A stretch of 64,000 nucleotides of DNA, from assembly GCA_022606135.1 (NCBI GenBank), contig JABYQN010000002.1, positions 682,001 to 746,000 of the forward strand, written 5' to 3'. This document shows, one piece after another, positions 12,559-24,557 of this stretch. The position numbers and the translations under genes are program-made. The number at the start of each line of letters is the position of its first letter. Within the stretch, counting starts at the first letter, position 1. Below the pieces are notes generated by a model. The model was not told the origin of the DNA, made no database searches, and worked only from the letters and a program-made list of their open reading frames with translations. The DNA comes from Fomes fomentarius (taxonomy: Eukaryota; Basidiomycota; Agaricomycetes; Polyporales; Polyporaceae).

Positions 12559-13173
12559 CTAGCGGATCGCTTCATCTGTAACATATGTTAGTCCAGACTT
12601 GGGCCACACAGTATATGCAAATACCCGATGCTCCTTCCAGCACTCTTCGGCAAACCCTTCTTCCTCCTTGCATCTAGCTTGCCAGTCTGCCATTTTCAGT
12701 CGGCACTGGTCGCGCAAGATCGCCAGCGATGACTTGTGGAGGCAGTGGCTCGTGGTCATGCGAACGGTTGTGGCGACTACGACGCGGATGGAACTTGAAT
12801 CATTCCTCGGCTGCTCAAAATAAAGCTTCTTGGAGCAGGGATACTCGTAGGCAACCACCCAAGACAGAGGCTGAGTTCCTTCCGGCTGGAGATGGAGATG
12901 GGGAGTTTCTGGATAACCCTGGTTAGGGTGGACGCCTAGGACGAATTGCTTGTAGACGCGAGCCAAGTTGTCTGGATGTGTTTTCCCAAAGGTCCCTTTG
13001 AGGCAGATGGTGGTCGTGCCCGTAACCTGTCCCTGGGAGGAGCTATACATCACGACACATGGACGCACTTTGCCGATGGTGGATTTTGGATTGCAGAGCT
13101 CTTTCAGCTCTCGGTCACAAATGGCCTTAAGCTTCTTGTTGGCTTGAATAGCGGGAGTGTTGCATAAGATCAT
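12559..13173 (-). CDS. Conserved hypothetical protein
   Basis: One uninterrupted frame of 204 codons from the ATG at 13171-13173 to the stop at 12559. The same frame continues upstream to about 13210 (reading CNVHESLATPIQ) behind a possible AG acceptor, so an upstream exon probably exists and the true start may lie beyond 13.2 kb. Visible features are a central GKVRPCVVMYSSSQ, a hydrophilic body, and a C-terminal charged helix with SLAILRDQCRLKMADWQ and CWKEHR that recurs in the fragment at 190-305. The RPCVV turn is faintly like PemK/MazF-type barrels, but catalytic positions cannot be assigned and I do not claim that function. No signal peptide or membrane helix. Confidence 0.6.
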   Translation of the reverse strand: MILCNTPAIQANKKLKAICDRELKELCNPKSTIGKVRPCVVMYSSSQGQVTGTTTICLKGTFGKTHPDNLARVYKQFVLGVHPNQGYPETPHLHLQPEGTQPLSWVVAYEYPCSKKLYFEQPRNDSSSIRVVVATTVRMTTSHCLHKSSLAILRDQCRLKMADWQARCKEEEGFAEECWKEHRVFAYTVWPKSGLTYVTDEAIR

Positions 13174-14231
13174 CTGGATGGGTGTCGCCAAGCTTTCGTG
13201 GACATTGCATATCTGACCCGGTGTAAGGACGAACGCTTCGACTACTATATCCGGACTGAAGAATAGCCGACGCCTCCGGCGTCGACACTACCGATTCTCT
13301 TACGATACTTTAATTACTCCTTTCTCTTCTCCTATTCTTACTCAGCTTGACTCCTAATATCACTCAGCTTGTCATGTGATTCCTTTAGCCTACTAGTATA
13401 TAAGACATGTACTCTACAGTGACTCTCAATAGGTTCAGTTGAATCGAGACTCCTACCTACTCTGGTCCTGGTTCGACATCCTCTATCTCGTGTTACTCGA
13501 CCATCCGACGCTCTCGCTTCAAGACTCAACGCCTAGAAGCCGCTTCGGACAGCCGAGGTTCTCGAATCGAGGATCTGAGGTGTAGCCGGGAGTTGGTTAG
13601 GAGTCTGCATAGCGCGGTTTATGATCGTGATGACGGCGGGATGGCATATTTATGTGTAAATGAACAAAGGCACTTTTCGAGGTCCGCGGGAAGACATCCT
13701 TAGCCACCAGACGGCTTCCGCAGCATGCTTCTGTGGCAGAACTGATTGAATGCAGGCGCATAAAGACTTCACCGCCACCGGCACATGCAATGGTGGGATG
13801 CAAAGCGTCCTTTTATTGAGCGGCAACCTCCGGTAGCCCATATAAGAGAACCGATCTGAAGCTGCGAAACTCGTTCGAAGATCTTGCCCTCTAGTAACTG
13901 ACATGTCCTTACATCAAAATGCCTTCTAACTGCACCATCTACTCTCCCCTTCCAGGAACATACGCGGTGGCACAGCTCGATGTCGAAGCTACTCTGCACG
14001 GACTCAACGATCCGGAAGCCCAGGAGGCGGCGGTGGGCCAACCTGTGCTTCCTAAATCGTTCAACGGCTGCGCGCGCTCTTCTTTGGCCCCATAATGTTT
14101 CAACATTATATCACACAAACTTCCCGAGCTTCAGATTGATATCAAAGTTGGCAGCGGGGCTCTGTGCTACGAAGGATACTCTCGCTCGCATCTCCGGTCT
14201 CGTACAATCCACCCCACTCCTACTGTGGCAG
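13174..14231. other. Intergenic with a possible small coding exon
   Basis: A hairpin lies at 13268-13284 (CGACGCC, 3-nt loop, GGCGTCG). On the plus strand about 13950-14095 reads YAVAQLDVEATLHGLNDPEA and then a stop, following a plausible AG acceptor near 13957. This could be the last exon of a small gene, but no start or further exon could be fixed. Confidence 0.3.
13268..13284. repeat. GC-rich hairpin
   Basis: Perfect 7-bp stem CGACGCC/GGCGTCG around TCC, about 95 bp upstream of the hypothetical gene's visible start on the opposite strand. Confidence 0.55.
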
Positions 14232-15950
14232 TTACATCGTCCTGCCATCCACGATCACACGGGATTCCACACGTATAGTCTGAATACCCTCTAACCGGTT
14301 GTTGTAGCAGGGGGAATGTGTGAAGACGAGCGAGGGTGACGGCAATCCACCCGCTGTGGCCGACTCTATAGATGAGGGCGAGTAGAGGCCACGGGCGTCG
14401 AGCACAAATCGGGAGACGATTATGACGTTGAGGCTGCATTCCCATATGAAATCAGCGCCTGCTCCTCCCGACCATGAACATGGGTATGGTGAAGAAGTCA
14501 GCTTACATCTCGTAGAAGTATGGCCAAACGAGCCAAATAGTTGCCCTCTAACACAGCAATCCGGATATGGAAAAATAGCGCAGAACAGCGGGGGATTGAA
14601 ACGTGCGGTCGTTGAGTGTCGATGTTGATACGTACATCGAAGGACGTACATTATTCTAAGGACACCACTATGAGCGCATATCACAAGAGTGAAGATACAG
14701 CAAGTTCCGTACCGGAGAAGCATAAAACTTGGCGATGATGTTGAACACCAAGATTCTGCTCAGTGAAGCGAGTACCAAGAATTAAGGCTTCGTCAGTAGC
14801 GATGGCAAGTTCTCGCAACTTACATCACGAATAAAACGACTATTCAGTGACAAGAATGGCCCAGTGTAAGTGAGGAACACACACGATGAATATTTCGGAG
14901 CTGCTGAGACTTACCGTCGCGAATGAGCAATTTGACCAAAGGTGTCTGCGTCATGCTGGATTGTCGAGCGAGTTTTGCAAATGAGTAAACCCTGATGGCA
15001 GTCACGATCACCAGGATGGCATGTGAGGCTACCATAGTCGCGGATGATATGATCGAAACTGAACGTATGATACGGAGCTTTAGTGAGTGTGAATATGATA
15101 GCATGGAGTGGTACGTCACATCTTGACAAACGGAGAGGGGTCAGCATATGATGCTCGGAAGGGTAAGTTGAGCGATAATAAGAAGACGCACTTCGTCAAG
15201 GTTGATTCCGAAAGTGTGTATTTATACATGCATCCGGGTAGCCCCCCTGTCTGCACTGGTGTGTATTGTGCTGTCTCTATCTGTAGTCGGAAATGATCAG
15301 CTTTTTTGAACATCGCAAGAACGACATTACATGAATACTTGCCGCATACAAAACAGGACGAACGAGACCGAGGGGTATTACTACCAAAAGGTATCTGAGA
15401 TTGCTGGCAGAGATACCATACACGCGGATGGCAATGACTGTGGAAGTGGAGAGGAGGTTGATGATGTACAGTACATCATTTGCGTGCGTAACGACACCAC
15501 AAGCCTATGTGTGCAAGTATCTAGTCAGTGGAGCGATCGTTGGAAGAACCAGGGAAGATGTGATAGTACCGTCTGGTCGATGCGCAAGGTGAACTCCCAA
15601 ATGAAGAGAAGACGTGCGAAGACGACAGAGTAACGCATGGTGAGATAGGCCAGTGTCGCCAGCGTGCACTTGCGACGCCATACCCGCTCCACTTCGTCCT
15701 TGAGTGTCAACCCATGATCGAACCATAGCAGAGCTTCAAAGGCGACACCGACAGACGTCAGCCGACATCATTAGGAATCGTCGTGAAAGGTGGAAGGCTA
15801 ACCGGTGGATGCCATGATGCAATAGTTAGTGACGATTCTAAGACAAGTGAAATGCGTGAGAGAGAACGAAACTTCGACGAGGTCAATAACAATAACGTAC
15901 ACCCTTGTTGAGTTAGTATTGGGCTCGTATTCATGAGCGTATGAATCCGA
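14232..15950 (-). CDS. DUF6533-type multi-pass membrane protein, copy 3
   Basis: The start chosen is the ATG at 15948-15950 (MSDSYAHEYE), because it aligns with the first codons of copy 5 (MSDSYTHEHS). An in-frame ATG at 16019 would add 23 residues. Exons give TRIVTNYCIMAST, ALLWFDHGLTLKDEVERVW and TMRYSVVFARLLFIWEF, then later helices, and SRFVLDARGLYSPSSIES near the C-terminus before the TAA at 14232-14234. Order and spacing match the other copies, and copy 5 is its closest relative by sequence. Predicted multi-pass membrane protein of unknown function. It is transcribed towards copy 2. Confidence 0.72.
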
Positions 15951-16710
15951 CATGTCAGCGAGGGGACCGGGGGAAGTCACGTTTACGACGGGATTATCCT
16001 GGTCTTTATACCATTCCATTCTGCGTGGCGTGAATTCTATTAGGAAGGCTTTTAGCCGAGTGCGTCATCGACTGCCGAGAACGCCCTCCAAGAATCCGCA
16101 CAGGTTTGCCGCGCGGGGTGTCGATCGGGTGAATAACGCATGGGTGTGTCCGACTACCATGCGCCACAGTCCGTCATTACTCTTAGAGCATTAAAATTAA
16201 TCGTTCCATCTTCAAGTAACCTGTAGCATCATCATCGGACCACCATGATCAGATTGGAGTGCCAGACACTGGACAGTGCATAGGCGGATGTCAGCCAGGG
16301 TTGTATGATAAGCTATGAACAGAGAGAAACGAACCGGAAGATGTTCGGTGCCGATAGTGCGGGACAAAGACCCTGACTGCGCTGTCGTATTCGGTAAGAG
16401 AGTCCATCCTTCGGTTGAACCCGGAGGATATGTCTGCCATGGCACGTCCTTGTTACACATTTACTGTGAGATGGGCTTTGACCAACCTGAGCGGGTGTCA
16501 AGCGATGTGTTGCATTAGTCCCAAATAGCAAACAGAAAGCCGCGAACGGCACTGAGGGCCTATATGTCAGTCCAATTTCCGAAAAGAGGCGTATGGCGCC
16601 ACCGAATCAGTCCTAGCTGTGTCATCAAACACATTCATGGTGACGTTCGACGACATAAAAAGGCAGCATGAGGTCAAGAAAAGTGATCTAGAAGCCCACG
16701 GCGTCCCATT
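15951..16710. other. Intergenic, nothing recognised
   Basis: Contains the promoter side of DUF6533 copy 3 (15951 to about 16200) and the 3' flank of the minus-strand gene ending at 16711. No further gene seen. Confidence 0.4.
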
Positions 16711-18269
16711 CTACACATCATCCTCCTCGTTCTCGTCGACCAGTTCCACAACAAACTTTGCGTGAGGCTCTGCACCGGCATCGGCCATCGTGTCGTTGCG
16801 GTTGCACCCGTATCGGCGCTGGAACACAATTTCACCGCTGTCGTCCTCTTCCTCGACGAGCAGCACCAGTCGCGCACTGCATGAGACGTCAAGATAGACC
16901 CCCATTTGCGCACCACGCTGAGACTCACCTGCTGTAGTATTCCTCGAGGCCGAACGTCCGACAGGCCTGCATGAGCACCTTTGAGACCGTGTGCCGGCCC
17001 CGCGTCTTGAAGAGTGAGCGGCTCTCGGGATCCTCGCTGTATTCGATCATAATCAGGAAGCTCTCGTCCCCCTTGGGCTGCGACTGAGACGCCAGCTGGC
17101 TCGATGGCGGTGGCACTGTTACGGCATCGTCAGCACATATACATGACATATGATTGCAGTCAGATTACCTTCTGTTGCTGGTTTGGCTGGTGTCTTCTCA
17201 ATCTTGATCTTTGGCTGTGACTGCTCCGCCGGCGGCGCTAAGGAAATCGTCAGTAGACGCGTAGCGATCCAGTGCTAGAACATAACTCACCATCCAGATG
17301 CCTCACTGAGGACGACCGCTCGGCCTTGCGTGAGCCAGAGCTCGTAGACTGCCCATCAAGTTCGACAAGGGAGCCAGACCCGCTACGCGACAGCGTAGTT
17401 GACTGTTCTATCCTCTGGCTGCGTGACAGTGATCGGCCTGCGCTAGCGAAGTCCTCCTCCAGTTGGTCAAAGTCCTCGTCGTCAACGATGTGGGTAACAT
17501 CTGTTGCGGGCGAGTCGTCCGAGCCATCCTCAGCTTCCTCTACTCCATAGTCAGACAAGATACGCGGCCGTGTGCCACGCTTCTTGGGCGAAGAAAGGAT
17601 GCGGATTTCCTCCTCCTCATCGTCATCTAGTTCCTCGATTTTAGATGTCGAGGTCTCGTGAGTCACGGACCGGACCGAAGGCACGCAGCTCTTCACGCTG
17701 GACGAGCTAGCTTCGACGATTGGGACATACACCGAGCTCGGACGCGGAGAAGGGGCACCAATTGGTGCCTTCCTGGCGCTGAGAGATTGGCGTTCCACTG
17801 TCTGAGGCGCTACGACATCGGAACCTTTGGATAGGCGAAGTGGGGTGGATCCGACCACGGATATCCGCTTCTGTGATGAGAGGCGGCGCGAGCCCGGGCC
17901 GCTGCTGAGCGTGTTAGAAGGGCGCGGCCGACTTGCAGGAGGCGTGTTTGCCCCCAGCCTCACAGTCACTGAGCGTAGAATCGGGCTGATACCTTCCCAT
18001 GCCATGGGATGTATTCGAACTGCGTGGCTTTCGGAGCCTAGGTCGTCAGCTTCGAAGAACAGCTGACCAGTCAAAGAAAACTGCTGTCGCGCTGCTTCTT
18101 GCGCATCCTACAAGGAAGATTAAGTCCAGAAGGCCCTCATCCGTCAGCAAGTATGGCGTACATCATAAGATTTAGGAAGAGGGAGTATGACGCGCTCCTG
18201 CGAGTGGCAGAAGATGATGAGTTGTTGGGTCGACTTGGTGTCTGGATCTGCCAAAGATGTGAACAACAT
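16711..18269 (-). CDS. Acidic Ser-rich protein with C-terminal ubiquitin/SUMO-like segment
   Basis: Five exons join in frame: 18162-18269, 17291-18107, 17169-17237, 16929-17115 and 16711-16876 (1,347 nt, 448 aa). The N-terminal part (TKSTQQLIIFCHSQERVILP, LTGQLFFEADDL and MAWEGISPILRSV) looks like a compact beta-rich domain. The middle is Ser/Arg/Pro-rich and carries strongly acidic runs (LDDDEEEEIRIL and VDDEDFDQLEEDF). The C-terminal about 110 residues (ESFLIMIEYSEDPES, a Lys/Arg strand, TVSKVLMQACRTFGLEEYY, LVLLVEEED, FVVELVDENEED) have the strand-strand-helix-strand order of a beta-grasp fold, like SUMO-like domains of Rad60/Esc2/NIP45. That resemblance is an inference. The start follows a possible AG acceptor, so a further 5' exon cannot be excluded. 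Confidence 0.65.
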
Positions 18270-18757
18270 TCTACAGCACAAGTGTGAGTGTCATCCATTC
18301 TTCTGAAGCAATAGCTCAGCAGTACCTGATGATACGTTGTGGTTGTAGTGGTTGGGACAATCGTTTGCTTTTTGCCGCAGCCTCGTGGTCTCATGTCTGC
18401 GGACAAACACGGACAAATAACGCGCTTTCAACTCGCGGTCACGAGACCGACGTCACCTGGTGTGACACTGTGAGATTATTTGTGCGATGTGGGCGCCAAA
18501 GAGGTTGCACTAGATCTGCCTCGCCTCTCAGGATGCTTCGCTCGGAAACCAGTCGGCTCGTGCACGTTGCACGACATGGGCATGTTTTCTACTCGCGTTC
18601 TTTCACTGAAACCAATTTGTCTGGGTCAACTAACTTGGGCTCAGTCGGTGAATGTTTGCCACCTCTAGTAACAACTCGCTGATCGTAGAACGAGTAAGTG
18701 TAACTCGTGGGCGAGTCTACATTCTGAACGCTACTCACGTATTCACGTGTTTTGAAG
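18270..18757. other. Intergenic, divergent promoter region
   Basis: Lies between the minus-strand SUMO-like gene and the plus-strand F-box gene, so it probably drives both. No gene or striking motif seen. Confidence 0.4.
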
Positions 18758-20488
18758 ATGACACGAGACGGATATACGACGGAGGGTATCCTGCTATTGC
18801 GCCAGGGTCTCGTTGCTCGAGCTGAAGAGCTGGAAGGGTATATCTCCGGTTACGTTTCCGTATGCTCACCTGAAGTCATTCGGTGAGTTGTCAGGGCGGT
18901 GGTTCTATCATTTTGCTGACCGTTGCACAGTCCTCTAGCACAGACATGCTCGAAGGGGATCTCGCATCTGGAGGAACTGCTTCAAGGCTTGCAGGACACG
19001 CTTGCTACGGTCACTGTCTCAATCAACCGTGCCAAAGGAGTCCTCTGCCGTGCTCGCAATGCGCTGGTCAACGTGAACACCCTGCCAGAGGAGATACTCC
19101 GTTTGATCATGCTGAACGCCGCCCAGTATACCATAGCCCACAAGGTCCGCCTCTCGACGATCTGTTGGCGCTGGCGGCGCATCTGTGTCTCCTTCCCGCG
19201 GCTCTGGGCCGAGTTCTACGCCTGCGGGTTTTCACCAAGGAGCATACAGCGTAGCATCACTCTGGCTCAAGGACAACTTCTTAATGTTACGGTGGACACG
19301 AACATGCTGTCTGCCGCTACAAAGTCTGTCCTTTTGCGCAATCGCGCCTCCATAGAGTGCATGACGCTCGTTCTCTCTCACTGTCCTACGACCAGGGCGG
19401 AGTGGCTACAAGCTGACTTTCCCCTCCTCCGAGAGCTATACTTGCAAGGTACCCGGCGCTTCTACGATGACATACTTCCCCCTCTCAATCAGCGGCAGGG
19501 ACGTCTCAGGAGAGCACACATGGTCAACTGCCGCCTCCCTTACTCAGCTCAGCACTACGCTTGCTTGCGCGAGCTCAGTATCTGCTCTGATTGCCCAGAT
19601 GACGAACGGAGGTCTGGAGGTCAAGGGGACGGCACCTTTCTGGACGCTCTCTCCGGCTGCCACGATCTCCAACAGCTCTCCCTGTACGATGTTCCCATGA
19701 CGGTGGAGGAATGCGAAACGCGCCCAAAGGATCACCCCCTCTACCCCATCCGACTCCCTTCCCTTCACTCACTCCGACTGTCTATGGCCTTGCAGAAGGC
19801 TTCCGCTATTCTGACGAGCATCACAACCTCTGCGAGCTCCCTTCGGGACCTCCATGTTGACCTAAGAGGATGGGACAGCGCACGATCGTGGAGACGGGTC
19901 GAAGTTGACAGAGAGTCGGTTTTGTCTCTCCCTTCTCCAGAATGCCTCCCTGTACTCTCGCGGCTACACTCGCTCTCAATGGGCTACTCCCAGAATATCT
20001 CTGGTCGGTTCGCACGAGATGGGGATTCCCGGCCCTCACACCGTTCTGACGCGCTATCTATAACGTTCGCCCATGGCTCTGATAGAGAAACGAATGAGCT
20101 CATGGAGGTGGCGTTCGGCAACTTCCTCAATTCGATGCTACGTCACGACGCTCTCCAGTCCCTCTGCCATCTTCGCTTGCAGGACTTCCGACCGGGGGAC
20201 ACGCTGCGCATCCTTCGCGCTACGCCCGCGCTGCGGACGCTCACCTTGTTAGCGTGTGTCTCTCCTGGAGAGCTTCTTGGAGCCCTCCTCGACATGCGGA
20301 TGGATGGCGACTCGGTCGCTCCACAGCTCGGGACCGTCGTGCTCGCAGGGTGCCACTGCTCGAGTAAGGAGCTCGATATGCTCTCGAAGGTCTCGGGCAG
20401 GCTCGCAATACGATTGGAGGTGCAGTCACTAGTTGCTAAGATGGAAGATGACCTCTCGGTCTTCCCTCGCATAGCAAGTACAGTATGA
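18758..20488 (+). CDS. F-box protein, basidiomycete type
   Basis: Exon 1 (18758-18882) starts MTRDGYTTEGILLLRQGLVA. Exon 2 (18931-20488) continues in frame after a 48-nt intron, for 1,683 nt and 560 aa. Residues about 45-75 form a coiled coil (LEELLQGLQDTLATVTVSI). They are followed by an F-box, NTLPEEILRLIMLNAAQYT, with the RLSTICWRWRRICVSFPRLW continuation seen in Agaricomycete F-box proteins. The remainder is Leu-rich (LRELYLQGTR, LRELSIC, LQQLSLYDV, LHSLRLSMA, LRTLTLLACV), consistent with irregular leucine-rich repeats. It would act as a substrate receptor of an SCF ubiquitin ligase; the substrate is unknown. The family is hugely expanded in these fungi. Confidence 0.85.
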
Positions 20489-21356
20489 ATCTGGGCTTCA
20501 AAGTAATCGAGGCCGTGGGCGCTTTTCACATGTCGACCACTTGCGCGGCAGTATTCCACGACTTCGGGTTCGATTGTTAACGATGAACTCGATTTGTCTT
20601 CTACCCCTATCTATTCGGACTGTTTGTAACTCACATCGTCGAGATTGTGTTTGATGCAGCGTCATCCTTTTGTTGGTTTCAAACGTCGTTTGTGGACGGC
20701 GACAAGCACCTAGTAAGCGTGACTTGCCTCTTTAAGGATGTTGCACTCACGAGAAGCACCGTGTTAGCTCTGGTGCCGCTTCTATCGCGGCTCCGGACCC
20801 GCGGCATGCTGCCGTTTTTCCTTCGGACATAGGCTTGGTCTCAACTCAATAACATCGCCTCGAGCCCGTGCTTCGCAACGTCTGCCCAAGTGCAGGCTGC
20901 GTCTCTCTGACGGCATCGATACCTCAGACCGGCTTATATCAGACATCGGCTCGTCCCAAAGCACTGGCAAGTACGTGTGGGTTCCGCAACTAGTATTACT
21001 CCGGCACGGTCAGGGTCAGCACTTGTTCAGAGCTTTGACGGGTTGACGGGAGCAACGGAACATCATCATAGATCTTGAATGCATTCCAAGTTCGGCGTCC
21101 GCTGAAGTACCCGGCCTCACACAGGGAGTGGCACCCGCAGACAGCGAAGCCCGACCATGCGTTGATAACACTGGCATAGACATCGCCCACCTGAACTCAT
21201 ACCCCAACTTGGACATTCTGGTGGACTTAATCTCAATCGCGGCGCCATCTCTCCTTCTACTGTACCCCCGATCAATCTGTTGCACCTTATATGCAAGGGT
21301 GGCTTGCTTGACGCTCCTCCACCCTGCTTGAGAATGTGCCACGACTTCCACTCTCG
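20489..21356. other. Intergenic, nothing recognised
   Basis: 3' flank of the F-box gene and 5' flank of DUF6533 copy 4. Short open frames on both strands carry no recognisable sequence. Confidence 0.4.
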
Positions 21357-23035
21357 ATGTCGAACACCAGCAGGTGAGCGCTCATGCCACTTCCCAGCTC
21401 TTGCGCGCCTTGTTCATCCAATACCTAGCACGCAAATAGAGAACTACTGTCTCGTGGCCTCTGCCAGTGAGTAGCTACTATTCAGCATCCAAGTCAATGT
21501 GCTCACGCGACCGTTCAGCGCTGATGTGGTTCGATTTCGTACTCACCCTACCTGCCGAGATTCAAGGAATATGGAGACGCAAAATATCAGGGGCGAGTCT
21601 AGCGTATATCGGGATACGCTACACCCTGCTCCTCGAACGTATTGTCATTCTTCTTGAGGTCTTGTGGGCGTCCTCCGACCAGGTACGAGACACCTTATCA
21701 TGGCAACGAGACGCTGAAAGTGAGACAAATTTTACAGATGTGCGGTGTGATCCTGCATGTGGATGATACGCTGTACATTGTGAATTACTTCGCTGTGGCC
21801 GCACTCACAACTCTGCGCGTCTATGCGGTCTGCGCTCTGAACAGGACGGCGCTTATTGTTGTTTTGGCGCTTTCTATTGTCAACCCTCTAGTGTTAGTGG
21901 TGAGTGTGTTGTAATAAAGTTTCCTTGATATGCGTATTGAATGATGTTCTGTAAGGTTGAGTCTACGATGTATGTCCCCGCGCAACTCCCTCAGATGTCG
22001 ACAGGATGTCAATATAACTACAAATTCTCGAGGGAGGTGTTGATAAAGTGCGTGTTTCCCTACTATGCATGTCCCTGTGATCTATCAAGCTCACTTACTG
22101 GTCAGATGTGAAGTTGATAGAATACATACATACTGTATGTGATATTCACATCTTTTACAGTGAGGAATGCGTCACTGGGCGCGTCGATCGCCGCCAACAG
22201 CATCGTCATACTCCTAACCTGGTGGAAAACTATGAACGCAGTCCGCGCTTCGCTGCAGTCGAGCGTGCAGCTTCCCGTTGTACAGATATTGATACGAAAC
22301 GGTGAGCAAATCCCATCTAGTGTGACACCCCTCATGTTGCTCATGAGGCCTGTAGGCACGTTATACTTCCTGTAAGCTACTTGCGCCTTGTCTATGGACT
22401 GTCCCTAACCCGAAAGGATAGAATAATGCTCTTTAATCTGGTCATGCAAGTTCTCTCCAACTCGGTACGCGCCCCCTTCTTGATCATGGTTTGCGCGCGC
22501 TGATTTCAGAGGTCCAGAACACCGTGAATGACTCTCTACTCGCTCCAAAGACTGCTGACTCACCGACGCTTCGCGCAGGACAATATGATATTCGTTATAT
22601 GGCCATATTTTTGCGAGATATGAGTTCGTGTAGCTTGTTATGACCCATTTCACCTTAATCACAACCCTGTCGCCCTGCTGCAGCTTCACTGCGATGGTGC
22701 TCTCGCGATTCGTCCTAGACCTGCGCGTTCTCCTATTCACAGAAGCAGAAGACCCAGAACTTACGGCCTCTTCCCTCATCTTCCGTGGTCCTATCACCGC
22801 AGCTGACGTCGTTGGGAATCTCGGTGCCACCCTTAAAGGTCATTCGGATGCAGATGGCTTCAGAAGAGGTATAGGAAGATGGGGAGACGACGGAGAGGCG
22901 CCGGAGTACTCGAGGGACCCCTTCACATCGGGCATAAAGGCAACACTGGAGAAGCTGTCGCAACAGCGCCCTCATGGTCTTCGCGATTCACTTCTTGCTT
23001 ACGAGCTACCCGTTGTTCCCTATCCGCGCATATGA
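21357..23035 (+). CDS. DUF6533-type multi-pass membrane protein, copy 4
   Basis: Start ATG at 21357: exon 1 (MSNTSS) ends at 21373 and a 55-nt intron leads to TQIENYCLVASA. Next come LMWFDFVLTLPAEIQGIWRR, GIRYTLLLERIVILLEVLW, HVDDTLYIVNYFAVAALTTL and IVNPLVLVV. A later exon (about 22155-22300) reads VRNASLGASIAANSIVILLT. The C-terminal exon contains SRFVLDLRVLLFTEAEDPEL and a charged tail ending YELPVVPYPRI before the stop at 23035. All family landmarks are present in order, although one or two internal introns in the 21900-22640 region are hard to place exactly. Membrane protein of unknown function. Confidence 0.72.
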
Positions 23036-23337
23036 AGTGTCGCAGGAATCAATTGTGTTTGCTCTCTGTGATTGTCAAATGTCCTCAACAACTAGGATCG
23101 CTTCTGATCTCTCAACACGGTCCGAATGTAAGTACTTGATCAACCCGTACATGACTATGTCCCTGTCTCATTTCCATTTATTGCTGGACACTTCAGACGA
23201 GTGGAGGGCGTCTGTGACATCCATAATCCGCCTGCACGAGACGTCTAACCAAGTCGCCGTCTTTTGAGCGGACAAAGCGATGCCGTCCTAGCAGCCGCTG
23301 GACGATACTCCACCACTGCTCGGATGGAAAGCCGTGC
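23036..23337. other. Flank between DUF6533 copy 4 and an unresolved gene
   Basis: An open segment near 23195-23265 (DEWRASVTSIIRLHETSNQV) may be a first exon of the following gene, but its start codon and splice sites could not be fixed. Confidence 0.3.
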
Positions 23338-24147
23338 GTGCCCTACCGAGTTCGTCATGCGGAGGACGCATTCATCGCCATCGCCATGGCACATGGCACC
23401 GCCTCTTCTGTGTCGGTCAAGATTTACTCAAGCACCACAGGTCCGCAGGTCCTAATTCTCACTCCACTCCGCACCCACTGCATAGGCGGTTGGAGGGTGG
23501 AAGATTGGAATAGCAAGACATCATACATCCTTCACCACACGGTCCCCTCAAGATAATCCGCGAGCTTCGCCCCATGTGGTCTGTAACGTACATGATTTCA
23601 TTCTTCTAATCTGTGCAGATTATAACCCTATGAAGAATCAGCTTCGCAGCGGAGGTCTCCCACATGACGACCACGCCAGGGATGTTTATATCGAATTTGC
23701 GGCAAGTTCAACCAGACGTTCAACTGCCAGGTGTGCGCTGCAGTCAGACGATTGAGCAAGTGAGATGGCTTTTGAGGTACGACGACCTCGCCTCCATGGG
23801 CTCATCCTCTGTCTGGGAATTCGTGGTTTCACTCGGCTGCGAGTCGTAGTAACGCTGGACTGATTTCCCTTTCCTTCTTAGGGATGTTCCACAACCACAA
23901 ATTGTCATAGTTTCCCCGAAGAATGTGCGGCTCTGTCAAAGGTGGAAGACAAGTTCACGGCAGCCAGTGCACCCATCCACATATCTGTTCTGGGTTCGTT
24001 CTTGTTCCTCCAGCTCGACGCCGGCATGTTGACAGTTTACGTTACGATGTCCACAATTAGTTCGTCATCCACATTCCAACTGTCAAATACATGCTACCAC
24101 GTGCCTTGGAGAAGCTAGCGAATGCCGCTAGTGAGAGTGTGCTGTGA
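23338..24147 (+). CDS. Probable small spliced gene, unidentified
   Basis: Several plus-strand segments read as convincing exons. One is AEDAFIAIAMAHGTASSVSV followed by KIYSSTT. A second, after an AG acceptor near 23620, gives DYNPMKNQLRSGGLPHDDHA and VYIEFAASS. A third (about 23881-23994) gives NCHSFPEECAALSKVEDKFT and APIHISVLG. The last gives FVIHIPTVKYMLPRALEKLA before a TGA at 24145-24147. The frames differ in a way that short introns could bridge, but I could not complete one clean model and the 5' end is open. I do not recognise the family. It may be decaying. Confidence 0.35.
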
Positions 24148-24486
24148 CAAGTCGAAAGATTAGATACAATCGTCTTTGTAGAGCCCATATCGAAGTAGTA
24201 CTACATGCCTGCAGAGGGGTTGATATATGCCAAGTTCGTGCCCTCCATATGTCAGACAGATGATGTATCATCGCTGACTCTATCCCAATTTCAAGCTGCC
24301 GACTGCGAATTTTTCAGGCAGTGTCGTGTCGACGCCGGCTAGTCACCTCTGACATGTCACCAAACGCCACACACATTTCCTGTGGAGCCAGCGGTGGTTG
24401 CAGGTGTCAATGATGCACCGCTATACCCTTCCAAGCAAGAGCCCATTACTGTCTTCCAATGGACAGTACTCTGATAGGCACTATGC
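24148..24486. other. Intergenic, nothing recognised
   Basis: 3' flank of the unidentified gene and upstream region of DUF6533 copy 5; no coding sequence seen. Confidence 0.4.
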
Positions 24487-24493
24487 TATAAAT
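24487..24493 (+). promoter_or_regulatory. TATA element of DUF6533 copy 5
   Basis: TATAAAT lies 65 bp upstream of the ATG at 24558, with a pyrimidine-rich stretch (CATTTCTCTCCCC) between them. Confidence 0.5.
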
Positions 24494-24557
24494 TTAAACT
24501 TTGTGCTATACTCTGGCACCTCATTTCTCTCCCCAACACTCTGTTCTCGGTGCTAGC

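Noticed and set aside
12559..13173. PemK/MazF-type toxin homologue
   Set aside because: Only the short GKVRPCVV segment is reminiscent; catalytic positions and barrel length cannot be confirmed by eye.
15951..16019. N-terminal extension of DUF6533 copy 3 from the ATG at 16019
   Set aside because: Paralogue copy 5 begins at the internal MSDSY; the extra 23 residues have no counterpart in any other copy. Not excluded, but less likely.
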